Program-made: the position numbers and the translations under genes
Notes under the pieces: generated by a model
The model's database searches: none
What the model was told of the DNA's origin: nothing
What the model saw: only the letters and a program-made list of their open reading frames with translations
In this document: one piece after another, positions 9,664-18,342 of the stretch
Position numbering within the stretch: position 1 is the stretch's first letter
Layout of the letters: the number at the start of each line of letters is the position of its first letter
NCBI RefSeq assembly: GCF_001267885.1
Contig: NZ_CP012382.1
Location: 3,583,001 to 3,647,000, forward strand
Reading direction: 5' to 3'
Source of the DNA: Streptomyces ambofaciens ATCC 23877
GTDB taxonomy: Bacteria > Actinomycetota > Actinomycetes > Streptomycetales > Streptomycetaceae
Length of the DNA: 64,000 nucleotides

Positions 9664-10176
9664 ATGACCACGTTGCCCCGCGGCACCGCCGCTATCGGAC
9701 ACGGCGTAGTGCGACGCCGCCGCGCCGTCGCCGCCGCCGGCGCCGTATCCGCCGGACTGCTCCTGTTGTCAGCCTGCGACCAGCCCACGCCCATGGGCAC
9801 GGTCACGGTCGGCAGTGACTCGGTCAGTTCCGAGGCCACCTGTGGCGGTCACGACAAGGTCCTGGAGAACGCCGAGATCCAGAAGTGCCTCCAGGACGAC
9901 GACGTCGACTCCATCACGGTCAACCCCGACGACACCGTGCGTTTCGGCGTGGACCCCGAGGTCGCCGACCAGCGCTGGACGATCCTGATGAACGGTCAGC
10001 AGCTGACCGACGACACGGACAACACCTACCGCACGGTGCCGGGCAGCGTCTTCTTCAACGCCCAGTACGGCGCCCAGGGCGACTCGACGCTCGTCACCAT
10101 CAAGGCAGGCGACGGCAAGGACGACAGCGAGGAGGCCACCGGTCTGTGGTCCTTCAAGCTGAAGAAGGACGACTGA
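9664..10176 (+). CDS. DUF2771 lipoprotein
   Basis: This 170-residue secreted lipoprotein has a basic n-region (VRRRRAVAA), a hydrophobic core and lipobox LLSAC, with the acylated cysteine near residue 38. The mature domain is acidic and contains RWTILMNGQQLTDDTDNTYR, which I associate with DUF2771. A TATAGC box ends 8 nt before the ATG, so the message is leaderless or nearly so. The gene ends 11 bp before mqnB and probably shares its transcript. Function unknown. Confidence 0.82.
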   Translation: MTTLPRGTAAIGHGVVRRRRAVAAAGAVSAGLLLLSACDQPTPMGTVTVGSDSVSSEATCGGHDKVLENAEIQKCLQDDDVDSITVNPDDTVRFGVDPEVADQRWTILMNGQQLTDDTDNTYRTVPGSVFFNAQYGAQGDSTLVTIKAGDGKDDSEEATGLWSFKLKKDD

Positions 10177-10187
10177 CCACGTCCTCC

Positions 10188-10907
10188 GTGCACATCCTCG
10201 TGGCCACCGCGGTCCCCGTCGAACGGGACGCGGTGGCTCGGGCGTTCCCGGGCACGGGCCCGGATGCGGCGGTGGAGGTGCCCCGGCCCGGCACGGTCCT
10301 GCACCGGCTCCCGGACGGCTGGGACCTCCTGGCCGCCGGTGTCGGCCCCGCCCTCGCCGCCGCCTCGACCGCCGCCGCCCTGACCGCCGCGGCCCTCGAC
10401 TCCGCGCCCTACGGCCTGGTCGTCTCGGCCGGTATCGGCGGCGGCTTCGCCCCCGACGCGCCGGTGGGCTCGCTCGTCGTCGCCGACGAGATCACCGCGG
10501 CCGACCTGGGCGCCGAGACGGCCGACGGCTTCCTGCCGGTCACCGACCTCGGCTTCGGCACCGTCACCCACCGCCCGCCGGCCGGCCTCGTCCGCGCCGT
10601 CGCCGCCGCGACCGGGGCCCGCACCGGCACCGTCCTGACCGGGTCCACCGTCACCGGCACCGCCGAACGCGCCGCCCTGCTGCGCGCCCGCCACCCGCGG
10701 GCCCTGGCCGAGGCCATGGAGGGCTTCGGCGTCGCCGAGGCCGCCGCCGCGCACGGGGTGCCGGTGCTGGAACTGCGCGCCGTCTCCAATCCGGTCGGCC
10801 CGCGCGACCGCGCCGCCTGGCGCATCGGCGACGCGCTGACGGCGCTGACGGACGCCTTCGGGAAGCTCGCACCCGTCCTCAGGAGTTGGAACCCACATGA
10901 GCGCTGA
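10188..10907 (+). CDS. mqnB: Futalosine hydrolase MqnB
   Basis: A 239-residue nucleosidase of the MTA/SAH-nucleosidase fold. It cleaves futalosine to dehypoxanthine futalosine in the alternative (futalosine) menaquinone pathway. The N-terminus HILVATAVPVERDAVARAF is typical, as are the purine-site segments VVSAGIGGGFAP and the late AEAMEGFGVAEAA, whose Glu-Met-Glu contacts the ribose. GTG 10188 is the first sensible start after the DUF2771 stop; CTG 10173 overlapping that stop is an alternative. The 3' end overlaps mqnD by 11 nt, a firm sign of an operon. Confidence 0.9.
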   Translation: MHILVATAVPVERDAVARAFPGTGPDAAVEVPRPGTVLHRLPDGWDLLAAGVGPALAAASTAAALTAAALDSAPYGLVVSAGIGGGFAPDAPVGSLVVADEITAADLGAETADGFLPVTDLGFGTVTHRPPAGLVRAVAAATGARTGTVLTGSTVTGTAERAALLRARHPRALAEAMEGFGVAEAAAAHGVPVLELRAVSNPVGPRDRAAWRIGDALTALTDAFGKLAPVLRSWNPHER

Positions 10908-11745
10908 GACCCTGCAGATCGCGTACTCCCCCTGCCCGAACGACACCTTCGTCTTCGACGCCCTCGCGCACGGCCGCGTCGCCGGGGCACCCGCCCTCGA
11001 CGTGACGTTCGCGGACATCGACATCACCAACGGCATGGCCGAGCGCGGTGAGTTCGACGTGCTGAAGGTGTCGTACGCCGTGCTGCCGTACGTCCTGGAC
11101 GAGTACGCCCTGCTGCCCTGCGGCGGTGCGCTGGGCCGGGGCTGCGGGCCGCTGGTGCTGACCCGGGAGGCGGACGCCGACCTCCGCGGGCGCACGGTCG
11201 CGGTGCCGAGCGAGACGTCGACGGCGTACCTGCTGTTCCGGCTGTGGGCGGCGGACACCGTGCCCGGCGGGGTGGGCGAGGTCGTCGTGATGCCGTTCCA
11301 CGAGATCATGCCGGCCGTGCGGGACGGGAAGGTCGACGCGGGGCTCGTGATCCACGAGGCGCGCTTCACGTACCGGAACTACGGACTGCACAAGCTCGCC
11401 GACATGGGCGAGCACTGGGAGCGGACCACCGGGCTGCCGATCCCGCTCGGCGCGATCATCGCCAAGCGGTCGCTGGGCGCGGAGACGCTGACGCGGCTGG
11501 CCGACTCGGTCCGTGCCTCGGTGCGGGCGGCCTGGGACGCCCCGGAGGTCTCCCGGCCCTACGTCATGGCCCACGCCCAGGAGATGGACCCGGCCGTCGC
11601 CGACCAGCACATCGGCCTCTACGTCAACGAGTTCACGGCCGACCTCGGCGAGGACGGGTACGCGGCGATCCGGGGCCTGCTGACCCGCGCGGCGGCCGAG
11701 GGACTGGTACCGGCCCTCGGCCCGGATGCGCTGGCGTTCCCGTGA
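10897..11745 (+). CDS. mqnD: 1,4-dihydroxy-6-naphthoate synthase MqnD
   Basis: This 282-residue enzyme converts cyclic dehypoxanthine futalosine to 1,4-dihydroxy-6-naphthoate. It has the periplasmic-binding-protein-like fold of the MqnA/MqnD family, opening with IAYSPCPNDTFVFDALAHG and containing the substrate-loop sequence VPSETSTAYLLF. Later it has LGAIIAKRSLG. The length is standard. The start overlaps mqnB, so the two are translationally coupled. In S. coelicolor the equivalent pair, from memory SCO4327-SCO4326, makes menaquinone by this route. Confidence 0.92.
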   Translation: MSAETLQIAYSPCPNDTFVFDALAHGRVAGAPALDVTFADIDITNGMAERGEFDVLKVSYAVLPYVLDEYALLPCGGALGRGCGPLVLTREADADLRGRTVAVPSETSTAYLLFRLWAADTVPGGVGEVVVMPFHEIMPAVRDGKVDAGLVIHEARFTYRNYGLHKLADMGEHWERTTGLPIPLGAIIAKRSLGAETLTRLADSVRASVRAAWDAPEVSRPYVMAHAQEMDPAVADQHIGLYVNEFTADLGEDGYAAIRGLLTRAAAEGLVPALGPDALAFP

Positions 11746-11802
11746 GGCGTGAGCTTGGGGCTCGAAGCCTGAGGGGTGACGGGCGGGGCGGGCGGCGAGG
11801 CG

Positions 11803-12186
11803 TCAGACGTCCAGCTGGTCCGCCACCGCGCGGAGCAGGCCGGCGATCTTCTTGCCGGCGGTCTTCTCGGGGTAGCGGCCCCGCTCCAGCATCGGGGTGA
11901 TGTTCTCCAGGAGGGTCGTCAGGTCCTGGACGATGGAGGCCAGTTCGTCGGGCTTCTTGCGCTGCGCGGCGGCGACCGAGGGTGCCGGGTCCAGCAGGGT
12001 CAGGGACAGCGCCTGGTCACCGCGCTGTCCGGCGACCACGCCGAACTCCACGCGCTGCCCCGGCTTCAGGGCCTCGACTCCGGCGGGGAGGACCGAGGAA
12101 TGGACGAAGACGTCACCGCCGTCGTCACGGGAGAGAAAGCCGAAGCCCTTCTCACTGTTGAACCACTTGACCTTGCCGGTAGGCAC
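11803..12186 (-). CDS. Cold-shock-domain protein with C-terminal extension
   Basis: 127 residues. The first 66 form a cold-shock domain with RNP1-like KGFGFLSRD and RNP2-like VFVHSSV, expected to bind single-stranded RNA or DNA. A C-terminal helical extension of about 60 residues (ELASIVQDLTTLLENITPML) is absent from ordinary CspA proteins. The start is GTG 12186 (V-P-T-G-K-V-K-W-F). The gene is transcribed opposite to a small membrane protein, sharing a 160-bp control region. It is a different paralogue from the 67-residue cold-shock protein at 44.3 kb. Confidence 0.88.
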   Translation of the reverse strand: MPTGKVKWFNSEKGFGFLSRDDGGDVFVHSSVLPAGVEALKPGQRVEFGVVAGQRGDQALSLTLLDPAPSVAAAQRKKPDELASIVQDLTTLLENITPMLERGRYPEKTAGKKIAGLLRAVADQLDV

Positions 12187-12348
12187 GTCTGTCCTCGTCC
12201 TCGTACTCGTCGGAAAACTGCTCGGAAACGGCTTCTGATAGCACTTGGGCGGGTCGTCCGGACCCGCCGGTACCAAGGCTAATGGTCTTCGGGCCGGTGA
12301 CAAGACGTCCCCCGGTCGTTCCCCAGGCCTGGGAACTACCCTGGTCGA

Positions 12349-12621
12349 GTGCGTGAACAAACCCAAACGAATTCCGCCGCGCCCGGTGACCGACTGATCC
12401 GCGCCGGTGCGATCGTCTTCTTCATCGGCACCGTGGCCACACTGGTCACGGTCGCCCCGCTGCTGCTGGGGACGACGCCCTTCCCCACCTTCATGTTCGT
12501 ACTGAGCATGCTGATGGGAGTGGGCTTCCTGATCGCCGGCGCGGGGGTGTTCCGGTCGATCGCGGCGGGCCGGCGTCAGGCGCGCGCCGAGTCCGGCCCG
12601 TCGGCGTCGCCGTCTCGGTAA
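12349..12621 (+). CDS. Small two-helix membrane protein
   Basis: A 90-residue protein beginning at GTG 12349, with two predicted transmembrane segments (about 21-40 and 46-67) and a basic, Ser-rich tail. I do not recognise the family; similar small integral membrane proteins occur at this place in other streptomycetes. Its last 46 bp overlap the end of the HAD gene on the other strand, so the two transcripts converge and overlap. Confidence 0.7.
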   Translation: MREQTQTNSAAPGDRLIRAGAIVFFIGTVATLVTVAPLLLGTTPFPTFMFVLSMLMGVGFLIAGAGVFRSIAAGRRQARAESGPSASPSR

Positions 12622-13241
12622 CCCGCGAGCCACGCCGGGAACTTGGTGAGGTCGGCGAGGACGACGTCGGCGCCGGCCGCGCGGAGTTCCCCGGCGCTGC
12701 ACGGGCCGCTGGCCACGGCCACGGAGAGGGCACCGGCGGCGCGCGCGCCGCGCACGTCGCCGAGGTGGTCGCCGACGTACACGTCCGCGCCGTGCTCGCG
12801 CAGCGCCACGGCCTTCTGCTCGGCCCACAGGTCGCCGACCACGGCGTCCGGTTCGATGCCGAGGTGCGCCAGGTGCAGCTTGGCGTTCGGCTCGTACTTG
12901 GCGGTGACGACGAGGGCCCGTCCGCCGGCCGCCCGCACCGCCTCGACCGACTCCCGGGCGCCGGGCAGCGCGGGGGTGGCGGCGACGGCGTACGTCGGGT
13001 ACATCGCGCGGTACAGCTCGGCGGTGGCCGCGATCTCCTCGGCCGGGAACCAGTGCGCCAGCTCCTCCTCCAGCGGCGGCCCGAGCCGGGTCACGGCCAG
13101 GTCGGCGTCGACGTACGTCCCGGTCCGCTCGGTGAGCGCGAGGTAGCAGGCGTGGATGCCGGGCCGCGAGTCGATCAGCGTCATGTCGAGATCGAAACCG
13201 ACGGTGGGCGCGGGGCGGGTCGTGGAGGCCATGGCGCCCAT
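12576..13241 (-). CDS. HAD-superfamily hydrolase (phosphoglycolate-phosphatase-like)
   Basis: About 221 residues. The nucleophile motif I is GFDLDMTLIDS, motif II is LVVTAKYEP and the acidic motif IV is VYVGDHLGD, so the catalytic Asp residues are intact. The helical cap between motifs I and II places it in the Gph/PGMB type of HAD phosphatases acting on small phosphometabolites. Substrate unknown. Either ATG 13241 or ATG 13232 could start it; both sit in an ACAATGGGCGCCATGGCC block that also begins the HD gene at 32.7 kb. No Shine-Dalgarno is seen, so leaderless initiation is likely. Confidence 0.8.
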   Translation of the reverse strand: MGAMASTTRPAPTVGFDLDMTLIDSRPGIHACYLALTERTGTYVDADLAVTRLGPPLEEELAHWFPAEEIAATAELYRAMYPTYAVAATPALPGARESVEAVRAAGGRALVVTAKYEPNAKLHLAHLGIEPDAVVGDLWAEQKAVALREHGADVYVGDHLGDVRGARAAGALSVAVASGPCSAGELRAAGADVVLADLTKFPAWLAGYRDGDADGPDSARA

Positions 13242-13282
13242 TGTGCCGGGAGCCGCCACCGCACCGGCCGGACGGTCCCGGG

Positions 13283-14323
13283 TCAGCCCCGGGGGCGGCG
13301 GGAGCGCCAGAGGAGGTAGAGGGCGGTGGCGACGGCGGCGGTGCGCAGGACCCAGGGCCAGGTGTCGGTGACGGCCTCGTTCATGCGGCCCTCGGCGATC
13401 GGGTCGCCCCAGCGGCCCTCCGTGCGGCCCCACAGCCAGACGAGACCGGCGGCGGCGACCGTGCCGGGCAGACCCAGGACCGCCCACTTGGACTGGGCGG
13501 GGGTGAGGCGGCGGGAGAGGTAGGCGATCAGCCAGCCCAGGCCCAGCGGGAGAAGGCTGCCCAGGACGGCACCGGCGATCAGCAGCGCCGCGGCGAGCAG
13601 CAACAGGGGGTTGGGCCGGCCGCCCTCGGGCCACAGGCGGCGCAGGTGCCGGGTCACGGCCCGGCCCGGCTTCCCGGCGACCGGCTCGGCAGGCTCCGCG
13701 GCCGCCTCGACGGCCGCCGTCCCGCCCGGCCCGTCGGGCGTCCGGGGCTCCTTCCCGGTCCCGGCCCCCTCCCGCGGCGGCGGCTTGAGCAACTCCGGGA
13801 TCTCCACACCGCCGACGAACCCCGGCACGCTGTCGCCGGCGCCCCCGAACGGTCCGTTGTCCACCCGCCACCAGTCCTGCCGGCCGACCGCGCTCTCCCC
13901 CAGCTCCTGCGCGCTCGCCAGGTGCGGCGGGGCGGGGGCCGGCGCGGGAGCCGGTCCGGCCTCGGGTGCGGCGGGGTGGGAGCGCGGTGCCCCGGCGCGC
14001 CGCAGGCCCTTGAGCCGCTCCGTCCTCCGCCGCTCGCCCTCCCGCTGCTCGGGCACCGCGGCCGGCGGCGGCACCGCCGGCCGCGGGACACCGCTCGTGC
14101 CGCCCGCAGCCCCGACGATGTCGTCGGGGCTGCCCAGCCGGTCCAGGATGCGGCGGACGGCGGCGGGGCTGTCGACGGTGGTCCCGGCGCGGCGCCGGTC
14201 GATCTCGTCGCGCAGCTCGGAGACCAGCCGCATCCGGGTGGCCGACGGCAGCTGCCGTTGCTGGGCCACGTCGCCGACGCGGCTCAGATACTCGTAGACG
14301 ACCTGGTCGCTCTCGATCCCCAC
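13283..14323 (-). CDS. Membrane protein with N-terminal HAAS-like domain
   Basis: 346 residues. The first 70 (VYEYLSRVGDVAQQRQLP, RRILDRLGSPDDIV) resemble the short helical HAAS/permease-prefix domain that precedes membrane segments. A long Pro/Ala/Glu-rich linker follows (about 75-215), then about three or four transmembrane helices from about residue 245. The GTG 14323 start has GGAGGGG 4 nt before it. Function unknown; such proteins often act with PadR-type regulators, but none is adjacent. Confidence 0.68.
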   Translation of the reverse strand: MGIESDQVVYEYLSRVGDVAQQRQLPSATRMRLVSELRDEIDRRRAGTTVDSPAAVRRILDRLGSPDDIVGAAGGTSGVPRPAVPPPAAVPEQREGERRRTERLKGLRRAGAPRSHPAAPEAGPAPAPAPAPPHLASAQELGESAVGRQDWWRVDNGPFGGAGDSVPGFVGGVEIPELLKPPPREGAGTGKEPRTPDGPGGTAAVEAAAEPAEPVAGKPGRAVTRHLRRLWPEGGRPNPLLLLAAALLIAGAVLGSLLPLGLGWLIAYLSRRLTPAQSKWAVLGLPGTVAAAGLVWLWGRTEGRWGDPIAEGRMNEAVTDTWPWVLRTAAVATALYLLWRSRRPRG

Positions 14324-14471
14324 GAACCCCTCCGGGGCGGTGTGTTGTGGTGTGCCGCCGGTATCCCGCGGGACGAAGGTACCTAATCCTCCCGCGCGGG
14401 GCGGACACCCCGCGCACGGCACCGGCGCACACGCCGCCCCACCGTCGTACCCACCCGCTAACGTGGGCCGG

Positions 14472-17054
14472 ATGAGCACCGAGGAGAAGTCCGCGACCCC
14501 CCGGTCCCTCGCGGAGGCGCTCCGCGTCAGGGACGACGTCTCGCTGGCCGCCCTCCTGCGCAGCCGTCCCGACCTCATCACCCCCGTGCCCACGGACCTC
14601 ACCCAGCTCGCCACCCGGGCCGGCACCCGCGCCTCGGTCGTGCGGGCGCTGGAACGGCTGGACCGGTTCGCGCTGCAGACGGCGGAGGCGCTGGCCGTGG
14701 CGGCGGACCCGGCGCCGTACGACGAGCTGCTCCGGCTCATGGCGGGCGACCCCGGGGCCGCGGCCGACCCGGTCGTCACCGCCGCCCTGCCGCGGTCCCT
14801 GGCGGTGCTGCGCGAACAGGCGCTGGTGTGGGGAGCCGACGACCGGCTGCGGCTGGTGCGCACCGCTCGCGAGCTGCTCTCGCCCTCCCCGCAGCACCCC
14901 TCACCGACAGGGCTCGGGCCCACCGTGCGGGAGGCGACGGCGGGGATGTCGCCGGGCCGGATCCAGGAACTCCTGGCCGCCGTCGGACTGCCCTCGACCC
15001 ACGACTCCGTCTCCGCCGTGTCCGCGCTCGCCACCCTGTTCACCGACCGGCCGCGGATGGCGGAGCTCCTCGCCGGCCTGCCCCAGGAGTCCCGGGAGGT
15101 GCTGGCCCGGCTGGTGTGGGGCCCGCCGTACGGCCAGGTCACCCACGATCCCGCGGCGCACCTGCGGGCGCTGCTGGACCGCGGCCTGCTGCTGCCGACC
15201 GCGCCGGGCACGGTCGTCCTGCCCCGCGAGGTCGCCCTGCACCTGCGGGACGGCCGGGCGCACCGCACGCCCGAGCCGGTGCCGCCGCCGGTGGAGGCCG
15301 CGGCGGCGCACCGTCCACAGGTCGTGGACGCCACCGCCGCCGGGCAGGCGCTGGCGGCGCTGGCGACCGTCGAGGAACTGCTCAAGGAGTGGGACGAGGG
15401 CGGCCCGGCGGTGCTGCGGGCCGGCGGGCTGAGCGTGCGGGACCTGAAGCGGACGGCCGTCGCCCTGGACGTGACCGAGCCGGTGGCCGCCTTCTGGGTC
15501 GAGCTGGCCTACGGGGCGGGGCTGATCGCCTCGGACGGTGAGGCGGACGAGCGGTACGCGGCGACGCCGGCCTACGACGAGTGGCGGGAGCTGGCCACCG
15601 CCGAGCGGTGGGCGCGACTGGCCGAGGCGTGGCTGACGGCCACGCGCACGCCGGGTGTGGTCGGCGGGCGGGACGCGAAGGACCGCACGCTCTCGGCGCT
15701 GGGGCCGAACCTGGACCGCTCGGCGGCCCCGGAGGTACGGCACCGGGTGCTGGCGCTGCTCGCCGGGCTGCCCGAGGGCGCCTCGCCCACCGAGGAGTCG
15801 GTGCTCGCGCGGCTGCGCTGGGAGCGCCCCCTGCGCGGACCGCAGCGGGAGCAGCGGGAGCCTCGCGAGGAGGACCTGCGCAGCAGACTCGCCCGGTGGA
15901 CGCTGTCCGAGGCGGAGCTGCTGGGCGTCACCGGGCGCGGTGCGCTCGCGGCGCCGGGACGGGCCCTGATCGGAGCGCCCGAACCACTGCGTCCGGCGGC
16001 GGAGACGGGGGAGCCCGAGGGTCCCGGTGACAAGCTCCCCGTCCACCACCGCGCGCTCCCCTCCCCGATTCCCCCGACGCCCGCCGAGCAGGCCGCCGCC
16101 ACCGCGGCCGCCGCCCGGGTGCTGGCACCGCTCCTCCCCGAACCGCTGGACCACGTGCTGCTCCAGGCCGATCTGACGGCGGTGGCGCCGGGGCCGCTGG
16201 AGCGTCCGCTGGCCGACCTGCTGGGGGTGCTCGCGGACGTGGAGTCCAAGGGCGGGGCGACCGTGTACCGGTTCACGCCGGGCTCGGTGCGCCGCGCCCT
16301 GGACGCCGGGCGGACCGCCGCGGACCTGCACGCCGTCCTCGCCCGGCACTCCCGCACGCCGGTGCCGCAGCCGCTCACGTACCTGATCGACGACGTGGCC
16401 CGGCGGCACGGGCGGCTGCGGGTGGGCTCGGCCTCGGCGTACGTGCGCTGCGACGACGACGCCACCCTGGACGAGATCCTCGCCGACAAGCGGGCCGCCG
16501 GCCTCGGGCTGCGCCGTCTCGCGCCGACCGTGCTGGCCGCGCAGGCCGACCCGTCGGCCCTGCTGGAGGGGCTGCGGGCGATCGGCTTCGCGCCGGCCGC
16601 GGAGTCCGCCGCGGGTGACGTGCTGATCGCCCGTGCCGACGCCCGCCGCACACCGCCGCGTACGCCCCCGGAGCCGGTCCCGGAGGGCCCGCCGGTCCCC
16701 GACGACACGCTCCTGACGGCGGCGATCCGCGCCGTCCGGGCCGGTGACCTGGCCTCGACGGCCCCGCGCAAGCCGGGACCCGGCACCGGTGAGGGCGGGG
16801 GTCCGGCCGCGGGCGAGCTGCCCCGCACCGGCGCCGCCGAGACCCTCGCCACCATGCAGGCGGCCGTCCTGACCGGCGAGGCGCTGTGGATCGGCTACGT
16901 GAACGCCGAGGGCGCCGCCAGCCAGCGGGTGGTGGCCCCGGTCCGGGTCGAGGGCGGCTTCGTCACGGCGTACGACCACACGGCCGACGAGGTGCGCACC
17001 TATCCGCTGCACCGGATCACCGGCGTGGCCGAACTCGCCGACGACGCGCTGTGA
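14472..17054 (+). CDS. Helicase-associated (XPB/Ssl2-like) domain protein
   Basis: An 860-residue protein without Walker motifs. Winged-helix-like repeats (LTQLATRAGTRASVVRALERLDRFALQ) lead to a C-terminal Helicase_C_3-type region with LLQADLTAVAPGPLERPLAD and TYLIDDVARRHGRLRVGSAS, and a last domain IGYVNAEGAASQRVVAPVRV resembling a WYL-type fold. In actinobacteria this protein is normally encoded just upstream of the XPB-type helicase. Here the helicase lies 9 kb downstream because an element was inserted. A TAACGT box 7 nt before the ATG suggests a leaderless start. Confidence 0.8.
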   Translation: MSTEEKSATPRSLAEALRVRDDVSLAALLRSRPDLITPVPTDLTQLATRAGTRASVVRALERLDRFALQTAEALAVAADPAPYDELLRLMAGDPGAAADPVVTAALPRSLAVLREQALVWGADDRLRLVRTARELLSPSPQHPSPTGLGPTVREATAGMSPGRIQELLAAVGLPSTHDSVSAVSALATLFTDRPRMAELLAGLPQESREVLARLVWGPPYGQVTHDPAAHLRALLDRGLLLPTAPGTVVLPREVALHLRDGRAHRTPEPVPPPVEAAAAHRPQVVDATAAGQALAALATVEELLKEWDEGGPAVLRAGGLSVRDLKRTAVALDVTEPVAAFWVELAYGAGLIASDGEADERYAATPAYDEWRELATAERWARLAEAWLTATRTPGVVGGRDAKDRTLSALGPNLDRSAAPEVRHRVLALLAGLPEGASPTEESVLARLRWERPLRGPQREQREPREEDLRSRLARWTLSEAELLGVTGRGALAAPGRALIGAPEPLRPAAETGEPEGPGDKLPVHHRALPSPIPPTPAEQAAATAAAARVLAPLLPEPLDHVLLQADLTAVAPGPLERPLADLLGVLADVESKGGATVYRFTPGSVRRALDAGRTAADLHAVLARHSRTPVPQPLTYLIDDVARRHGRLRVGSASAYVRCDDDATLDEILADKRAAGLGLRRLAPTVLAAQADPSALLEGLRAIGFAPAAESAAGDVLIARADARRTPPRTPPEPVPEGPPVPDDTLLTAAIRAVRAGDLASTAPRKPGPGTGEGGGPAAGELPRTGAAETLATMQAAVLTGEALWIGYVNAEGAASQRVVAPVRVEGGFVTAYDHTADEVRTYPLHRITGVAELADDAL

Positions 17055-17204
17055 AGGGCCCCTCTTTCGAGCGTACGGGCCGGTTCATGCACGCCACGCC
17101 GGGTGATTAGCACCTGCGAGGGAGCTTTTTTCATAATCCGCATCGATCTTTCGGCCCTCGGGCAGCCACCGGTTGTCCTGCACCGAACCGAAAGGAACCA
17201 CCTG

Positions 17205-17321
17205 ATGCGTGCCGTTCGTCGCGTCGCCACCGTCCTTGCCTCCACCGCCGCGCTGGTCGCGGCGTTCGCCGCCGAGGCCGCGGCGGTCGGCATCGACCTC
17301 GGTGGAGGCGTCACCCTCTGA
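17205..17321 (+). CDS. 38-residue secreted peptide
   Basis: A very short gene with AAAGGA 8 nt before ATG 17205. The product is almost all signal peptide: basic MRAVRRV, a hydrophobic alanine-rich core and A-x-A-type sites, leaving about ten residues ending IDLGGGVTL. It is followed by a strong hairpin and then a second small secreted protein. I do not recognise a family. Possible roles are a peptide signal or a surface peptide; both are guesses. Confidence 0.55.
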   Translation: MRAVRRVATVLASTAALVAAFAAEAAAVGIDLGGGVTL

Positions 17322-17345
17322 TCCGGCCGTTCGGCGTCCCCTTCG

Positions 17346-17380
17346 GCGGGCCGGGTCCCAGTCCCCTGGGCCCGGCCCGC
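17346..17380 (+). terminator. Hairpin between two small secreted-peptide genes
   Basis: GCGGGCCGGG (17346-17355) and CCCAG (17357-17361) pair with CTGGG and CCCGGCCCGC (17366-17380) around a TCCC loop, with a single bulged T. It is a stable terminator-like or mRNA-stabilising stem downstream of the 38-residue gene. Confidence 0.65.
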
Positions 17381-17429
17381 TCCGGATCTCCTCCCCCCTC
17401 TCCCCGCCGGTCTGCCCGAAAGGACCCCC

Positions 17430-17645
17430 ATGCGCGCCAAGCCCGCCGATCCCTGCCGTTCCGCCGCCCGCTCCGCCGTCGCCGTCTCCGTCGCCGCCCT
17501 GATCACCGCCGCCGCGCTGTTCGGCGCGCTCGCCCCCGAGGCCACCGCGCTGCCGCTGCCCCTCCCGGTCACCGGCGTCGAGCCCCTGGTCACGGAGGGT
17601 GTCACCGTCGAGGGCCCGCTGATCAACAACATCAGTCTCAGGTAG
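17430..17645 (+). CDS. 71-residue small secreted protein
   Basis: A GAAAGGA sequence lies 7 nt before ATG 17430. The protein has a Sec-type signal peptide (basic n-region, core VAVSVAALITAAALFGALA) with likely cleavage near ATA-LP, then a hydrophobic mature peptide of about 27 residues ending VEGPLINNISLR. The mature part is rich in Leu, Val and Pro and has no cysteine. It resembles the preceding 38-residue gene in layout. Chaplin or rodlin signatures are absent. Function unknown. Confidence 0.6.
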   Translation: MRAKPADPCRSAARSAVAVSVAALITAAALFGALAPEATALPLPLPVTGVEPLVTEGVTVEGPLINNISLR

Positions 17646-17729
17646 CCGGGTCCCGCGATCAGGCACACTGGACGTTTGGCCGATCCGTCCCGTCCCGGTC
17701 GGCCGTACGCACGCGAAAGGGTGCCGCCC

Positions 17730-17756
17730 GTGAATGGTCCGCTGATCGTCCACTGA
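17730..17756 (+). pseudogene. Severed 5' end of the XPB helicase gene
   Basis: GTG at 17730, with a GAAAGGG ribosome site 8 nt upstream, opens the frame M-N-G-P-L-I-V-H-stop. The first seven residues are what the helicase should begin with; the matching remainder (IVQSDKTLL...) starts at 26441. The original promoter and ribosome site therefore now drive only an eight-residue peptide. Inference is from direct comparison of the two junctions. Confidence 0.85.
17742..17752. other. Left attachment junction
   Basis: CTGATCGTCCA at the boundary between the severed helicase start and element DNA. It matches the right junction in 10 of 11 positions, with the last eight identical. Confidence 0.75.
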
Positions 17757-18342
17757 CCGAGCCATCACCATGCCTGTACGGCCTGCCCGAGAGTCGCGAA
17801 CCGGCCATCGATCCAAGGCAAAGGACCACAGTGGGACCGCGTAAGCCTTCCAAGGGGCACCGCCGGTCTCAGGAGCACCGCACGGCTTGCAGCGTTCGAG
17901 CCTTCAACCTTCCGACTCGTAGGAGCGGGCAGGCTGCCGGGCGGGGGCTCCATCTTCGTCTCCGTAGTCAACGGCGCTTTAGTGCCGCCATTGCCGTCAC
18001 TGTTCCCCTCAGCTCCGGCAAGCGGCGGGGCCGCGCCTCCAACGAGCGTCGGCAAGGCCGCACTCCTGTGCTCTCGGGCATACCCCGCACTGGCCGCATG
18101 TCTCCACTTCCCTCCAACCTGGCCGGCGCCCGTCCCGCGCGGCCCTTGAGGACAAAAGAGGGGTGCGACGGCGATCGACCTCAACTGGGGGGGCAACGAG
18201 GGTCGCAGGGTTTGAGCAACTACATCATTCACCCCTCTGTCGTCGCTCGCATCACATAGCATGAAGTGCACCAGGGTGCGCGCTGTGGGTAGTTGGCGCC
18301 ACTGGCGCCACGCCCTCTGCCCCGAGTACTCCGGAGTAGCTG
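17757..18342. other. Left end of the element, 586 bp without a convincing gene
   Basis: Open frames exist on both strands, but none shows a ribosome site, sensible codon use or motif. A promoter for the nuclease/HerA pair must lie near its right end. Two copies of the palindrome TGGCGCCA (18294-18301 and 18303-18310) one base apart, about 35 bp before the nuclease start, could be an operator. Confidence 0.45.

Noticed and set aside
17885..17945. GTTCGAGCC resembling a tRNA T-arm at the left end of the element
   Set aside because: No matching acceptor stem, anticodon arm or D-arm could be drawn on either strand, and the integrase is of the serine type, which does not need a tRNA.
17831..18259. 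142-residue frame at the left end of the element
   Set aside because: Arg/Ser-rich with no ribosome site or motif, and opposite frames are equally open.
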